The notes: generated from the letters alone by a model not told the origin. 64,000 nt of DNA from Ignavibacteriae bacterium HGW-Ignavibacteriae-1 (GCA_002839825.1 PGYU01000002.1:1-64000), one strand, 5' to 3'; positions 26,574 to 35,177 are shown, numbered from the stretch's first letter. Numbers and translations are program-made.

Positions 26574-27406
26574 AATACACACTATTTATATTGATTTTTC
26601 TAATGATTTCCTGCTCCAAGAGCAAGGAAGTTTACGTGGTAGAGGACGAGAACATAAAAATGGATACAAATGCAAATCAATCGGAAAGCATATTTGTTAC
26701 CAAGAATGCATCAATTCCCTATGATTTTGAACTTGTTCGGGTTATACCAAAAGAACCAATGGCATACACTCAAGGGTTGCTCTTTCATAATGGGCAGCTT
26801 TACGAAAGCACAGGGCAATATGGCAGGTCATCAGTCAGGATAGTTGACCACAACACAGGGAAAGTGTTGAAGTCAAAGAAAATTAGCCCGCAACACTTTG
26901 GTGAAGGGATCGCGATTATGAACGATAAATTGTATATGCTTACGTGGACTTCGCGAACTTGCTTTGTTTTTGACCCTGTCACATTTAAAGAAATTGAGTC
27001 TTTTACATATCCATCGGAAGGTTGGGGACTGACTGATTACGGTGATAAATTAATCAAAAGTGATGGCAGCTATTTTCTAAAAGTCATTGACCCCGAAACT
27101 TTCAGAGAGGAAAATGCGATAACTGTGGTTCTAAATGGGAGACCACTGACCAACTTGAACGAATTGGAATATGTGAATGGATTGCTTTATGCAAATATCT
27201 ATATGTCCGACAAGATTGCAGTAATAGAACCGGAAACGGGAGAAGTCTTGAGCATAATTGACTTCGGGAAATTACGTTCGTACGAAGAAAACAACAAAGA
27301 TGCTGAAGCATTTAACGGCATCGCTTACAATCCGGCAACAGACACATTTTATGTAACCGGAAAAGATTGGCTGAACTACTTTGAAATTAAGTTTTTGAAT
27401 AATTAA
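26570..27406 (+). CDS. Glutaminyl-peptide cyclotransferase, lipoprotein
   Basis: 278 residues. The N-terminus is a lipoprotein signal ([15 protein letters not shown], lipidated Cys15). The rest is the five-bladed beta propeller of plant/bacterial-type glutamine cyclotransferases: '[20 protein letters not shown]', '[14 protein letters not shown]', '[15 protein letters not shown]', '[18 protein letters not shown]', '[19 protein letters not shown]'. The enzyme turns N-terminal Gln into pyroglutamate, which in this branch often matures exported proteins. T9SS and SPI cargo with Gln after signal cleavage would be natural substrates (inference). Coupled to the heptose gene by 4 bp. Confidence 0.9.
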   Translation: MKYTLFILIFLMISCSKSKEVYVVEDENIKMDTNANQSESIFVTKNASIPYDFELVRVIPKEPMAYTQGLLFHNGQLYESTGQYGRSSVRIVDHNTGKVLKSKKISPQHFGEGIAIMNDKLYMLTWTSRTCFVFDPVTFKEIESFTYPSEGWGLTDYGDKLIKSDGSYFLKVIDPETFREENAITVVLNGRPLTNLNELEYVNGLLYANIYMSDKIAVIEPETGEVLSIIDFGKLRSYEENNKDAEAFNGIAYNPATDTFYVTGKDWLNYFEIKFLNN

Positions 27407-27579
27407 TTTTAATTAATTTGGAAATATAATAAGAATATCATAAGTTTACATTCTATTATTTATCACTATTCTGGAGCGAATTCGTAAAATTGTTTCTATT
27501 TGTTTAGTAACGCGAGGTTTTTATAGGGCGGAGAATTCTACAAACTGATTTTTGTAGAACATGCAAATAGGGGCTAAAT

Positions 27580-28248
27580 ATGCGAGTTTACTCAGAACCG
27601 AGAAAAACTCTTGTTGTTGACTTACACGCCATTCATTCCGAAAGGCAATATTACATTCGTGTGAAACGTGCTTTAGACGTAGTCTTAGCGCTCACCATGA
27701 TTGTGCTTTCATCGCCACTGCTGCTGATTACCGCACTATTAATCAAACTCACAACAAGAGGACCTGTAATATATACCCAAATTCGTCTGGGGCAATTCGG
27801 TCATAAGTTCCTTATTTACAAATTCCGAACAATGTACACATCGGCAGACTTCGACCACGAGCAGTTCGACATCGAAAAAGCCAAAGGCACTTTCATCAAA
27901 TCTCCCAAAGACCCACGAATCACGACTATCGGCAGATACTTGCGAAACACAAGCATTGATGAGCTTCCGCAGCTATTCAATGTACTGTTTGGCGATATGA
28001 GTATTGTCGGACCACGTCCATCGGAAGAATTCTTCTTTTTGAATAATCAGCGATTCAAAGATATTAGATTAATTGTCAAACCCGGAATGACCGGATTATG
28101 GCAAGTGAAAAATCGGAGCAATCATTGTACGATTTTTGATATGATTGACTATGATATCGAATATATTCAAAACATGAATTTATGGAATGATATAAAAATC
28201 ATTTTGATGACAATCCCTGCTGTTTTGCAAGGGGAAGGTGCCGTTTAG
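27580..28248 (+). CDS. Undecaprenyl-phosphate sugar phosphotransferase (bacterial sugar transferase domain)
   Basis: 222 residues, only the catalytic half of the PF02397 family. After about 28 residues there is one hydrophobic segment ('ALDVVLALTMIVLSSPLLLI'), then 'RGPVIYTQIRLGQFGHKFLI', 'YKFRTMYTSAD', 'TSIDELPQLFNVLFGDMSIV' and 'GPRPSEEFF', all signature blocks. It should start a polysaccharide or O-antigen unit by moving a sugar-1-phosphate onto the lipid carrier. No further glycosyltransferases follow, so its product is unknown. The 173-bp upstream gap holds a TTCTACAAA/TTTGTAGAA inverted repeat at about 27535-27560 that could be regulatory. Confidence 0.9.
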   Translation: MRVYSEPRKTLVVDLHAIHSERQYYIRVKRALDVVLALTMIVLSSPLLLITALLIKLTTRGPVIYTQIRLGQFGHKFLIYKFRTMYTSADFDHEQFDIEKAKGTFIKSPKDPRITTIGRYLRNTSIDELPQLFNVLFGDMSIVGPRPSEEFFFLNNQRFKDIRLIVKPGMTGLWQVKNRSNHCTIFDMIDYDIEYIQNMNLWNDIKIILMTIPAVLQGEGAV

Positions 28249-28291
28249 CATCCGACTTCGTTTTTGGGGCTTTATTTGCTATTTAATCATA

Positions 28292-28333
28292 TTTAGGGTG
28301 CAAGGCATATTATCACATGTTTTGCACCCTAAA
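28292..28333. terminator. Inverted repeat between sugar transferase and grpE
   Basis: TTTAGGGTGCAA (28292-28303) and its complement TTGCACCCTAAA (28322-28333) bracket an 18-nt loop. It is only followed by ACTTTTAA, so it is a weak terminator or a transcript-stabilising hairpin rather than a textbook terminator. Confidence 0.5.
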
Positions 28334-28471
28334 CTTTTAATGTAGCGAAAATATGAAAGCCACTTTTGTGTAGCTTCTACACACGTTTTCTATTCATTTT
28401 TTTTTCATGTCATAAAATCTTCCATTATACGTTATCATATAATTAAATATAAATTTGGTGGAGATTTTAAA

Positions 28472-29176
28472 ATGGATGAGCAAACAGGAAATCAAAAAAA
28501 ACCATTGCGTCCTGCTCCAGATAAAAAACAGGACATTTACAATACATATTTGAAAAATGAAAAAAGTCGTAATATACCGATTCAAGATTTGGAGGAAGAA
28601 TTTAAAATGAATAAAAATAATAAAACGAACGATGAACTCGAAAATGAAAATGTCGTTCAGGATTCAAGCAACAATGAAATTGAAATTTCAGAATACGTTG
28701 ATGTGATTAACGAATTAAACAAACAAAACGAAACACTTATGTCCGAACGTGACGATTTGAAAGAGCAACTTATTCGCAAAGCCGCCGAACTCGAAAATGT
28801 TCGTCGCCGCAGCATTCGCGAAAAGCAAGAAATGATTGATTTTGCGAACGAAAGATTGCTATTCAAAATGCTCGAATTACTTGATGACATTACTTCAGCG
28901 TCTAATGCATCTCACCAAACAACTGATTTTGATAGCTTAGTCAAGGGCTTGGATATGATTCAAGCTAAAGCTATGAAGCTATTCGACGAAGCGGGCGTGA
29001 AGAAAATGGAAGAAAATATCGGTTCGCAATTCGACGTTAATTTCCATGAAGCACTGATGCTTGCTCCTTCTGAATTACCTGAAGGTGCAATTGTACAAGT
29101 GATTCAACCCGGCTATATGATAAAAGAAAAAGTTTTACGTCACGCAAAAGTCATCACCTCAGCCGGAAATCAATAA
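28472..29176 (+). CDS. grpE: Nucleotide exchange factor GrpE
   Basis: 234 residues. It releases ADP from DnaK. The long N-terminal part (about 1-80) is low-complexity and charged, then a coiled coil ('INELNKQNETLMSERDDLKE'), then the GrpE core 'KAAELENVRRRSIREKQEMI', 'LVKGLDMIQAKAMKLFDEAG', 'FDVNFHEALMLAPSELPEGA', and the final beta domain 'GYMIKEKVLRHAKVIT'. GGTGGAG lies upstream of ATG 28472. An internal ATG at 28607 would give a shorter protein but loses an upstream region of similar composition. dnaJ follows after 17 bp; dnaK is elsewhere. Confidence 0.95.
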   Translation: MDEQTGNQKKPLRPAPDKKQDIYNTYLKNEKSRNIPIQDLEEEFKMNKNNKTNDELENENVVQDSSNNEIEISEYVDVINELNKQNETLMSERDDLKEQLIRKAAELENVRRRSIREKQEMIDFANERLLFKMLELLDDITSASNASHQTTDFDSLVKGLDMIQAKAMKLFDEAGVKKMEENIGSQFDVNFHEALMLAPSELPEGAIVQVIQPGYMIKEKVLRHAKVITSAGNQ

Positions 29177-29193
29177 AATAGGACATTAAAAGT

Positions 29194-30354
29194 ATGGAAA
29201 AGCGCGATTATTATGAGATATTGGGTCTGGACAAAAACGCTACATCTGAGCTAATCAAGGCAAATTACCGTAAAATGGCGATTAAGTATCATCCGGACAA
29301 AAACCCTGGTGACCCCGAATCAGAGAACATGTTTAAGGAAGCTGCCGAAGCATACGAAGTGCTCAGTGACCCGAACAAAAAAGCTCGCTACGATCGCTAT
29401 GGTCATCAAGGTTTGCGCGGTGGGCAAGATTATCACACATACCATAATATGGAGGATATTTTCTCCTCTTTTGGTGATATTTTTGGTGGCGGCGGAAGCA
29501 TATTCGATAGTTTTTTTGGTGGTTCAAACGCAGGACGTGGCAAACGTTACTCAGGCGAACCCGGGGCGGACATTAAGATTAAGCTGCCTATGACTTTGGA
29601 AGAAATTTCCGAAGGCGTCGCAAAAACTTTGAAAGTTCGCAGACTTGTGACTTGCTCTACGTGCTCCGGTACTGGTGCTAAGTCCGGCGGCAAACGGACT
29701 TGCAGTGCATGTAATGGTCACGGCGAAGTTCGCCAGGTGTCGCGTTCCGTTTTCGGGCAATTCATCAATGTTTCCGTTTGCCAAACATGCAGCGGGTCAG
29801 GCGAGGAAATCACCGATAAATGTACTGATTGCCGTGGCGAAGGAAGAATTTTTGGTGAAGATAAAATCAAAATTGATATTCCTGCCGGTGTCGAAGAAGG
29901 AAACTACATTCCGCTCCGTGGCAAGGGTCACGTCGGCAAAAATGGTGGTGCATCTGGCGATTTGATGGTAATCATCGAAGAGAAAAAGCACGCTTATTTT
30001 GTTCGCGACCGAAATAATATCATCTACAATCTTAATATCACATTCCCGCAAGCCGCTCTGGGCGATAGCGTAGAAGTGCCGACACTGACGGGCACTGAGG
30101 ATATTAGAATCGAAGCCGGCACACAAAACGGTACAAAATTGAGAATCAGAGACAAAGGGATTCCATATCTGAATTCATCGGGTAGGGGAGACCAATATGT
30201 GATTTTGCATATTTCGATTCCCACAAAATTGACATCGAAGGAAAAGGAATTAATTGAAACTCTGGCAGAGCTTGATAATTTTTCACCTACACAATTAAAT
30301 AATAAAGAAAAAGATAAAAATATTTTCGAGAAAATCAAAGATGCATTTGTATGA
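29194..30354 (+). CDS. dnaJ: Chaperone protein DnaJ
   Basis: 386 residues, full type I layout: J domain with HPD at 'IKYHPDKNPGDPE'; Gly/Phe-rich linker ('FSSFGDIFGGGGSIFDSFFG'); four-repeat zinc finger 'CSTCSGTGAKSG', 'CSACNGHGEVR', 'CQTCSGSGEEI', 'CTDCRGEGRIF'; and C-terminal substrate domains. It works with GrpE (upstream) and DnaK in protein folding. A terminator follows at 30383. Confidence 0.97.
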   Translation: MEKRDYYEILGLDKNATSELIKANYRKMAIKYHPDKNPGDPESENMFKEAAEAYEVLSDPNKKARYDRYGHQGLRGGQDYHTYHNMEDIFSSFGDIFGGGGSIFDSFFGGSNAGRGKRYSGEPGADIKIKLPMTLEEISEGVAKTLKVRRLVTCSTCSGTGAKSGGKRTCSACNGHGEVRQVSRSVFGQFINVSVCQTCSGSGEEITDKCTDCRGEGRIFGEDKIKIDIPAGVEEGNYIPLRGKGHVGKNGGASGDLMVIIEEKKHAYFVRDRNNIIYNLNITFPQAALGDSVEVPTLTGTEDIRIEAGTQNGTKLRIRDKGIPYLNSSGRGDQYVILHISIPTKLTSKEKELIETLAELDNFSPTQLNNKEKDKNIFEKIKDAFV

Positions 30355-30382
30355 TTATTTAAATAATTCAATATTTTTCGAT

Positions 30383-30423
30383 AATTCCAAGTTGTTTATA
30401 TTTAATAACTTGGAATTTTTTTA
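30383..30423 (+). terminator. Rho-independent terminator after dnaJ
   Basis: AATTCCAAGTT (30383-30393 approximately) pairs with AACTTGGAATT (30407-30417), followed by a T run. It ends the grpE-dnaJ unit. Confidence 0.8.
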
Positions 30424-30541
30424 TTTATATTAATAATATATAATTTTTTGCGATTTAATGACATTAATTTTCAGATTTGGAAATTGCAATTTTCCTACTT
30501 AGTTTTGCAAGTGAGATTTTTAACTAATAGTGGAAATTGTT

Positions 30542-32020
30542 ATGTCGAATGCCCCTCAAGTAGAACTTGCAAGGCTCACATTATTGAATGAAAAACGCTT
30601 TATCACTGCATCACTGAAGTACATTCGCGAGATGTTCTCCAACTACGGATTCGATGATAGGGAACTAATGCAAATCGAGCTCGTCGCCGAGGAAACGTCA
30701 GTAAGCATTATCGAAAACTCCTTCGATGCGGATGAGAGCGGATATTACGACATTGCCCTAATTCGGCAGCCGAACAAAATCGTGCTTGCATTCGAGGACA
30801 AAGGCTTGCCATTCGATGTGAAGCAACTGGAAAGCAACGATGAGGGAGCGCTCCGGCTACTTCTGATGAAAAAGATAGCCGACGAGCTGCATTTTATCAA
30901 TCTTGGCAAAAATGGCAAAAGAATCGAAATCCACAAAAACTTGCCTGCAAAAACTATTGCGGAATATACTGAGCAAGACCTTTCGCCGATTGACCCCGAA
31001 ATCACACGCGCCACAGATGATGTGGAATTTATGCTGATGAGTTCCGAGCAATCAGTCGCTTTGGCACGCTGTGTCTATCGCTCTTACGGGCTGACTTATG
31101 CGGGCGATTTCATCTACTATCCCGAGAAAATTAGCGAGTTGCTCGATTCCAAGCTGTTGCGCTCTGTGGTGGCAATCAATTCCGAAGGCGAACTCGTGGC
31201 ACATCTGGGGCTGAATTTCTTGACTGAGGGCGCTAAAGTGGGCGAAACCGGACAAGCTGTGGTTGACCCGCGTTATCGGGGGCGAGGACTATTCGAAAGC
31301 ATGAAAAAATATTTGGCAAAACATTCGCAATCTATCGGCGATTTTGGCTTTTATAGCGAAGCAGTCTCGATTCATCCATATACCCAAAAAGGCAACATCG
31401 CGCTCGGCGGGCACGAAACTGGAATTGTGCTCGGCTACGTCCCACCCAACTTGACTTTCAAGAAAATAGGTGATTTGGGCGAAGGCAAGCGCCAAACCGC
31501 AGTCTTGTTCTATCTTCGTGTGAATGAGGAGCCTCTGCGACAAGTATATCTGCCGGAGAATCACAGTGAAATGCTCACAAAAATTATAAATGAAAATAAC
31601 TTGAATCGCGAATTAAAATCAGTGGGCGATGATTTCACAGTCGAGCATGAAAAATCCGAAATTGAAGTTCGTGTCAAACCCGATTGGGGACAGGCTCATT
31701 TGTTAGTCCACCGCTTTGGTGCTGACTTCCCCGATGTTATTGCATATAATTTGCGAGACGTTATCCGCCGCAAAATCGAATATATTTATCTTGACATGCC
31801 GTTCAGCAACGCCGCTACTGCACACTTTTGTCCGATGCTTGAATCCTTGGGCTTCTTCTTTTCGGGCATCATCCCCGAGCTTTTCAATGGGGACGCCTTC
31901 CGATTGCAATATCTCAATCATGTAGAAATCGAAGCCGACAAAATTTGCACCGCATCAGATTTCGGCAAAGAACTACTCAATTATTGCCTTTCAGAACGTG
32001 AAAGAGTTGGCGGGGCTTAG
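30542..32020 (+). CDS. Anti-sigma-type HATPase fused to GNAT acetyltransferase
   Basis: 492 residues from ATG 30542 (GTG 30530 is the alternative). Residues 1-135 look like an RsbW/SpoIIAB-type HATPase_c_2 domain: 'QIELVAEETSVSIIENSFDA' in N-box position, with the conserved Asn replaced, and 'FEDKGLPFD' as G1 box. Residues about 150-310 are a GNAT fold: 'LARCVYRSYGLTYAGDFIYY', 'VAHLGLNF', and the acetyl-CoA loop 'VVDPRYRGRGLFESMKKYL'. A third, unassigned region follows. A plausible role is regulation by phosphorylation/partner switching coupled to acyl transfer, but this is inference. The last codons GGG-GCT-TAG come from the downstream G-rich repeat. Confidence 0.75.
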   Translation: MSNAPQVELARLTLLNEKRFITASLKYIREMFSNYGFDDRELMQIELVAEETSVSIIENSFDADESGYYDIALIRQPNKIVLAFEDKGLPFDVKQLESNDEGALRLLLMKKIADELHFINLGKNGKRIEIHKNLPAKTIAEYTEQDLSPIDPEITRATDDVEFMLMSSEQSVALARCVYRSYGLTYAGDFIYYPEKISELLDSKLLRSVVAINSEGELVAHLGLNFLTEGAKVGETGQAVVDPRYRGRGLFESMKKYLAKHSQSIGDFGFYSEAVSIHPYTQKGNIALGGHETGIVLGYVPPNLTFKKIGDLGEGKRQTAVLFYLRVNEEPLRQVYLPENHSEMLTKIINENNLNRELKSVGDDFTVEHEKSEIEVRVKPDWGQAHLLVHRFGADFPDVIAYNLRDVIRRKIEYIYLDMPFSNAATAHFCPMLESLGFFFSGIIPELFNGDAFRLQYLNHVEIEADKICTASDFGKELLNYCLSERERVGGA

Positions 32021-32127
32021 GGGTTGGGGCTTGGGTTTAGGGGTTTGGGATTGGAGGCTTGGGGCTTGGGTTTAGGGGTTTGGGATTGGAGGTTTGGGGT
32101 TTGAGGTTTGAGGTTTGGGGTTTGGGA
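32011..32127 (+). repeat. G-rich heptamer array (GGGGTTT/GGGGCTT type)
   Basis: The plus strand is a run of variants of GGGGCTT, GGGGTTT, GGGTTTA and GGATTGG with essentially no C. It starts GGGGCTTAGGGGTTGGGG and supplies the stop codon of the upstream gene (TAG 32018-32020). Strong GC skew makes G-quadruplex formation possible. Confidence 0.85.
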
Positions 32128-32132
32128 ATCGA

Positions 32133-32370
32133 AATCCCGAAGGGATTGAATGTCAATAACCCCGTATGAAATGCGGGGAAAAGAAATGGGACTGTGATTA
32201 ACAATCCCGAAGGGATTGAATGTAAATAACCACGTATGAAATGCGGGGAAAAGAAATACGGCATCACTTCAACAATCCTGAAGGGATTGAATGTCAATAA
32301 CCCCGTATGAAATGCGGGGAAAAGAAATACGGCATCACTTCAACAATCCTGAAGGGATTGAATGTAAATA
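32133..32370. repeat. Tandem array of 70-71-bp double-hairpin units
   Basis: Units start at 32133, 32203, 32274 and 32345 (the last partial). Each begins AATCCCGAAGGGATTGAATG (or AATCCTGAAGGGATT), an ATCCC-GAA-GGGAT hairpin. It then has a linker TAATAACC-like and a second hairpin CCCCGTATGAAATGCGGGG, ending AAAAGAAAT. The short variable part between units is GGGACTGTGATTAAC once and ACGGCATCACTTCAAC twice. No ORF is supported. Confidence 0.85.
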
Positions 32371-32400
32371 TTAAACTAATTTATTAAAGGAATAATTTCC

Positions 32401-32925
32401 ATGCAAAAGCCTGAATCAAACGAACATAGACCATATTTCAAAAATTATATAGACTTGGTCCCCGACGGCGACTTCTTCCAACTTTACGACCAAAACACCG
32501 AAGAAGTCGCAAGATTTTACTCGTCTATTGATCCATCAAAGCATGAATATCGTTATGCGGAAAACAAATGGACTCCCAAGCAAGTCCTGCTGCACGTTTG
32601 CGACACAGACCGGATCTTTTCCTATCGCGCTTTCGTTTGCATCCGTGGCGACGGCAACACTCTGCTCAAGCCCTTGAACGAGAACGCATATGCCGCCAAC
32701 GCAGACGGCAACAACCGCTCTATGGATAGCATAGTTGCCGAGTTCAGGGCAGTCCGCGCCGGCATGAGACATCTACTTGAAAATGCAAGCGAGGAGCAAA
32801 GCAAATTCTTAGGCAACAACGACGGATTCAAGGTTTCCGCACGCGCCTTGGGCTTTATCACAATCGGTCACGCTATTCACCACATGAACATAATCAAAGA
32901 ACGCTATTTGGGGCTTGGGGCTTAG
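32401..32925 (+). CDS. DinB-superfamily protein
   Basis: 174 residues forming the four-helix DinB/YfiT bundle. 'KWTPKQVLLHVCDTDRIFSY' and 'ALGFITIGHAIHHMNIIKER' supply the three His that usually bind a metal (His in LLHVCD, and HAIHH near the C-terminus). Members include thiol transferases and DNA-damage-induced proteins; the substrate here is unknown. The gene is sandwiched between two copies of a repeat element. Its final codons (LGLGA-stop) are written in G-rich heptamers, so the native C-terminus has probably been replaced. Start ATG 32401 follows AAAGGAATAATTTCC. Confidence 0.85.
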   Translation: MQKPESNEHRPYFKNYIDLVPDGDFFQLYDQNTEEVARFYSSIDPSKHEYRYAENKWTPKQVLLHVCDTDRIFSYRAFVCIRGDGNTLLKPLNENAYAANADGNNRSMDSIVAEFRAVRAGMRHLLENASEEQSKFLGNNDGFKVSARALGFITIGHAIHHMNIIKERYLGLGA

Positions 32926-33030
32926 GGGTTGGGGGATGGAGCGCGGGGTTTGGGGTTTGGGGTTTGGATATTGTATTTTTACCACGAAGTGGTTAAATGT
33001 GAATAACCGCGTATGAAATGCGGGGAAAGA
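32908..33030. repeat. Second G-rich heptamer array plus double hairpin
   Basis: The plus strand again runs GGGGCTT/GGGGTTT heptamers (32908-32968) beginning with the same GGGGCTTAGGGGTTGGGG string as the 32011 copy. At 32981 ACCACGAAGTGGTTAAATG and CCGCGTATGAAATGCGGGG repeat the two-hairpin layout with a different first stem. It supplies the stop of the DinB gene. Confidence 0.8.
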
Positions 33031-33074
33031 AAACAATCCACATAACCGAACACCAGAGGAGTTGAAAGCTATAG

Positions 33075-33827
33075 TTAAATTAAATTCTCTCTTAAAGGCA
33101 AAAAATAAGTATATGTTACTTTAATTTCACCCTTAAATTCTTTCTTAAGTTTTTCAATTTGTTTACAATTATTATGAATCCAACAACTTGATTTGTAAAC
33201 TTCTTCTAATTCAGGCAAAGAACATCTTTCTGAATTATCGTTCTTTCCTAAAACAATGGCGATAGGATTTGCATCTTGAATTTCATCTAAACTCATAAGC
33301 CTTTTAGCAGTAATTATTGGTTCGCCAAATACTGCCCATTCAGAATAATTATCATCCCCAATTTTATCAAGACAAAGTTTTCCGTATGAAATGCCAACAC
33401 GAAATTTGTATTCAGATTCATTCTTGTATGAATATTCTATTAAACCTCCGATTATTTGACCCAACTTTGCATGTGTATGCATTTGTGATTCTTCTTTATG
33501 TGGTAAAATAAACATTACTTCATCACCAATAGTTTTATCAATCAAACACTCTTTTTTTACCAGAATATTGATAATCTCATTCAAGAACGACTTCGAAAAG
33601 TCTCTAATTTCTAAAGAGGTTTTACCATTACAAAATTTACTATATCCTTTTAAATCAATGAAACCAACGTAGCTTGAAATTTCTTTGTTCCCATATGTTT
33701 CAATTAATGATTTTGAAGTATTATTATTTTCTAAAGACTTAGTTATATAATTATCAAAGCCCTCTTGAAGGATTTTAGTGCCAAATCTATGATTCAACCA
33801 TTGATTAAGTCTTTCATGTATTATCAT
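33075..33827 (-). CDS. Stand-alone class III nucleotide cyclase, last gene of the R-M operon
   Basis: 250 residues, one cyclase homology domain at about 50-210 preceded by a short helical N-terminus; no signal, membrane or sensor domain. Both metal-binding Asp are present: D58 in 'GFIDLKGYSKF' and D102 in 'DKTIGDEVMF'; K98 sits at a base-specifying position. In the later motif 'WAVFGEPIITAKRL' the usual base-specifying Asp is Ala165 and the transition-state Asn is Ile172, while Arg176 is kept. Such changes leave open cAMP, cGMP or the pyrimidine cyclic nucleotides used in Pycsar defence. It starts 3 bp after the restriction-methylase C-terminal half. No TM or TIR effector is visible nearby. 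Confidence 0.8.
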   Translation of the reverse strand: MIIHERLNQWLNHRFGTKILQEGFDNYITKSLENNNTSKSLIETYGNKEISSYVGFIDLKGYSKFCNGKTSLEIRDFSKSFLNEIINILVKKECLIDKTIGDEVMFILPHKEESQMHTHAKLGQIIGGLIEYSYKNESEYKFRVGISYGKLCLDKIGDDNYSEWAVFGEPIITAKRLMSLDEIQDANPIAIVLGKNDNSERCSLPELEEVYKSSCWIHNNCKQIEKLKKEFKGEIKVTYTYFLPLRENLI

Positions 33828-33830
33828 TGT

Positions 33831-35171
33831 TTATCTCCCCATCTCCTTAACAATCTTGACTGTTTCGACGCTGACGGTGGTGACACGCATCAGCAGGTCT
33901 ATGACTTTGTCCTTGTAATCGGCAAAGCGGTATGTGTTGAACTTTTCGGCGATTGTAGGGTCTTTGGGTTTCTTTTCTTTGTATTGGTCAAGTATCCATT
34001 CCAAAGCGGAGCGGTTGCCGAGTTTATATTCCCATGCTTCTTTGGGCACTCCGGAGAGTGTCGTGATGTTGTCCAATTCGATTGTTCCGCTGTCCTTATC
34101 AGCTTTCAATTTCGGCTTATAGACTTCGTTTTTCAGCTCAATTGTAGTTACTTTGAGCGGAAATTCTGTAGCTGTTTCAAAGTTGATATGCAAATCCATT
34201 AGCTTTTTGCCCCAATCCGCCCATTTCCAAAAGTCATCGTAAAATGGTACGCGTGGGAACTCACGTTTCAGGTTCATTTCGTATTTCTTGCGATATGCCT
34301 GGTTGTGCAAGACTGCGTAAACATAGTGGAAAATGTCTTCTTTTGTTATGGTTTGGTCGGTATAATTATTGTGGAACTGCTCTAAGCCCCAGTCTGTGAT
34401 GTTGTCAATTACTTCATTATTTGACATAAAGTACAACGGAAAACACTGATTATCTCCTATGAAATGAAGGTCTGAAACATAATCAGAAGCTAATATTCTA
34501 TAATCCTTTGAGTTAACATTGAAATTAATAATTTTATTAATATCATTTGATAAGTTAAAGAACTTTCGATTTTGATATGGTTCGTGAATAATTCTATGGT
34601 CAAAATCCAGATAACAGCATAATTTTACAAATGGTCTATAATTTATGCTTTTTATTTTTTTTGCATCAAATTCAATCTTTTTGTTCTTTAAAAAGTCATT
34701 GTTGATAAATTCTCTTGTAAATTTAATATGAGTACCCAAATAATCAGCAAGTTTTTTTCTATCTTCGATAACAATACTCTTTTCTGAGCTTATTATTTCA
34801 TTGAAATTGCTTAGCTTTAAATTATAATATTCTATAAAATATTGTATTTTGTTTCGTAAATTTAATTTGTCATAATCGTAAACCCAATCGTCTCTATTTG
34901 ATACAATGCCTAAAGTGTAATTCTTAAAAATGGCTGTGTCATTCGATATGGACTTGTTAAATTTGGTCTCTTTATTAGCAATGGGTATCATCGCTTCCCA
35001 ATCATTAACAGATAGATTAATCCAGTTGTTGTTCTTATCAGGAATGATATGGTCGAAAGGAACTTTCCTTATTGGATTATCTCTTAAGAAATCTAACTTC
35101 TCATCCCTTGTTGCTCTAATATCGGTAGGGTGAATGTAGAATATCGCACATCTTTTTTTTTCGTTTTTCAT
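33831..35171 (-). CDS. Restriction-methyltransferase, C-terminal (specificity) half
   Basis: 446 residues that match the second half of one-polypeptide restriction-methylation enzymes: 'AIFYIHPTDIRATRDEKLDF', 'DHIIPDKNNNWINL', 'INYRPFVKLCCYLDFDHRII', 'VYAVLHNQAYRKKYEMNLKR', 'FPRVPFYDDFWKW'. It holds the end of the methylase lobe and the target recognition region. In intact relatives (recalled, not searched) this sequence continues directly from 'GVSAAVGIAIMFLVK', which here ends the gene at 35474. The start MKNEKKRCAIF lies 6 bp after the small ORF's TAG, in the same frame, with stops TAG and TAA just before it. Reinitiation is likely. Confidence 0.8.
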   Translation of the reverse strand: MKNEKKRCAIFYIHPTDIRATRDEKLDFLRDNPIRKVPFDHIIPDKNNNWINLSVNDWEAMIPIANKETKFNKSISNDTAIFKNYTLGIVSNRDDWVYDYDKLNLRNKIQYFIEYYNLKLSNFNEIISSEKSIVIEDRKKLADYLGTHIKFTREFINNDFLKNKKIEFDAKKIKSINYRPFVKLCCYLDFDHRIIHEPYQNRKFFNLSNDINKIINFNVNSKDYRILASDYVSDLHFIGDNQCFPLYFMSNNEVIDNITDWGLEQFHNNYTDQTITKEDIFHYVYAVLHNQAYRKKYEMNLKREFPRVPFYDDFWKWADWGKKLMDLHINFETATEFPLKVTTIELKNEVYKPKLKADKDSGTIELDNITTLSGVPKEAWEYKLGNRSALEWILDQYKEKKPKDPTIAEKFNTYRFADYKDKVIDLLMRVTTVSVETVKIVKEMGR

Positions 35172-35177
35172 TTTTTA

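Noticed and set aside
32011-32127. Telomere-like TTTAGGG/TTGGGG repeat
   Set aside because: Units are irregular, it is internal and followed by genes, and the window is otherwise bacterial chromosome. Similarity to telomeric repeats is coincidental.
32037-32297. Minus-strand 86-codon ORF
   Set aside because: It is translated from heptamer and hairpin repeats (repeated NPFG/NPKP motifs) and has no independent support.
32133-32370. CRISPR-like array of direct repeats
   Set aside because: Two of the three 'spacers' are identical (ACGGCATCACTTCAAC), the conserved part is about 54 bp with two internal hairpins, and no cas genes are nearby. It is a tandem hairpin repeat.
33075-33827. Firm Pycsar call
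   Set aside because: No TM or TIR effector is adjacent and the base specificity cannot be read from sequence, so it is given only as a hypothesis.
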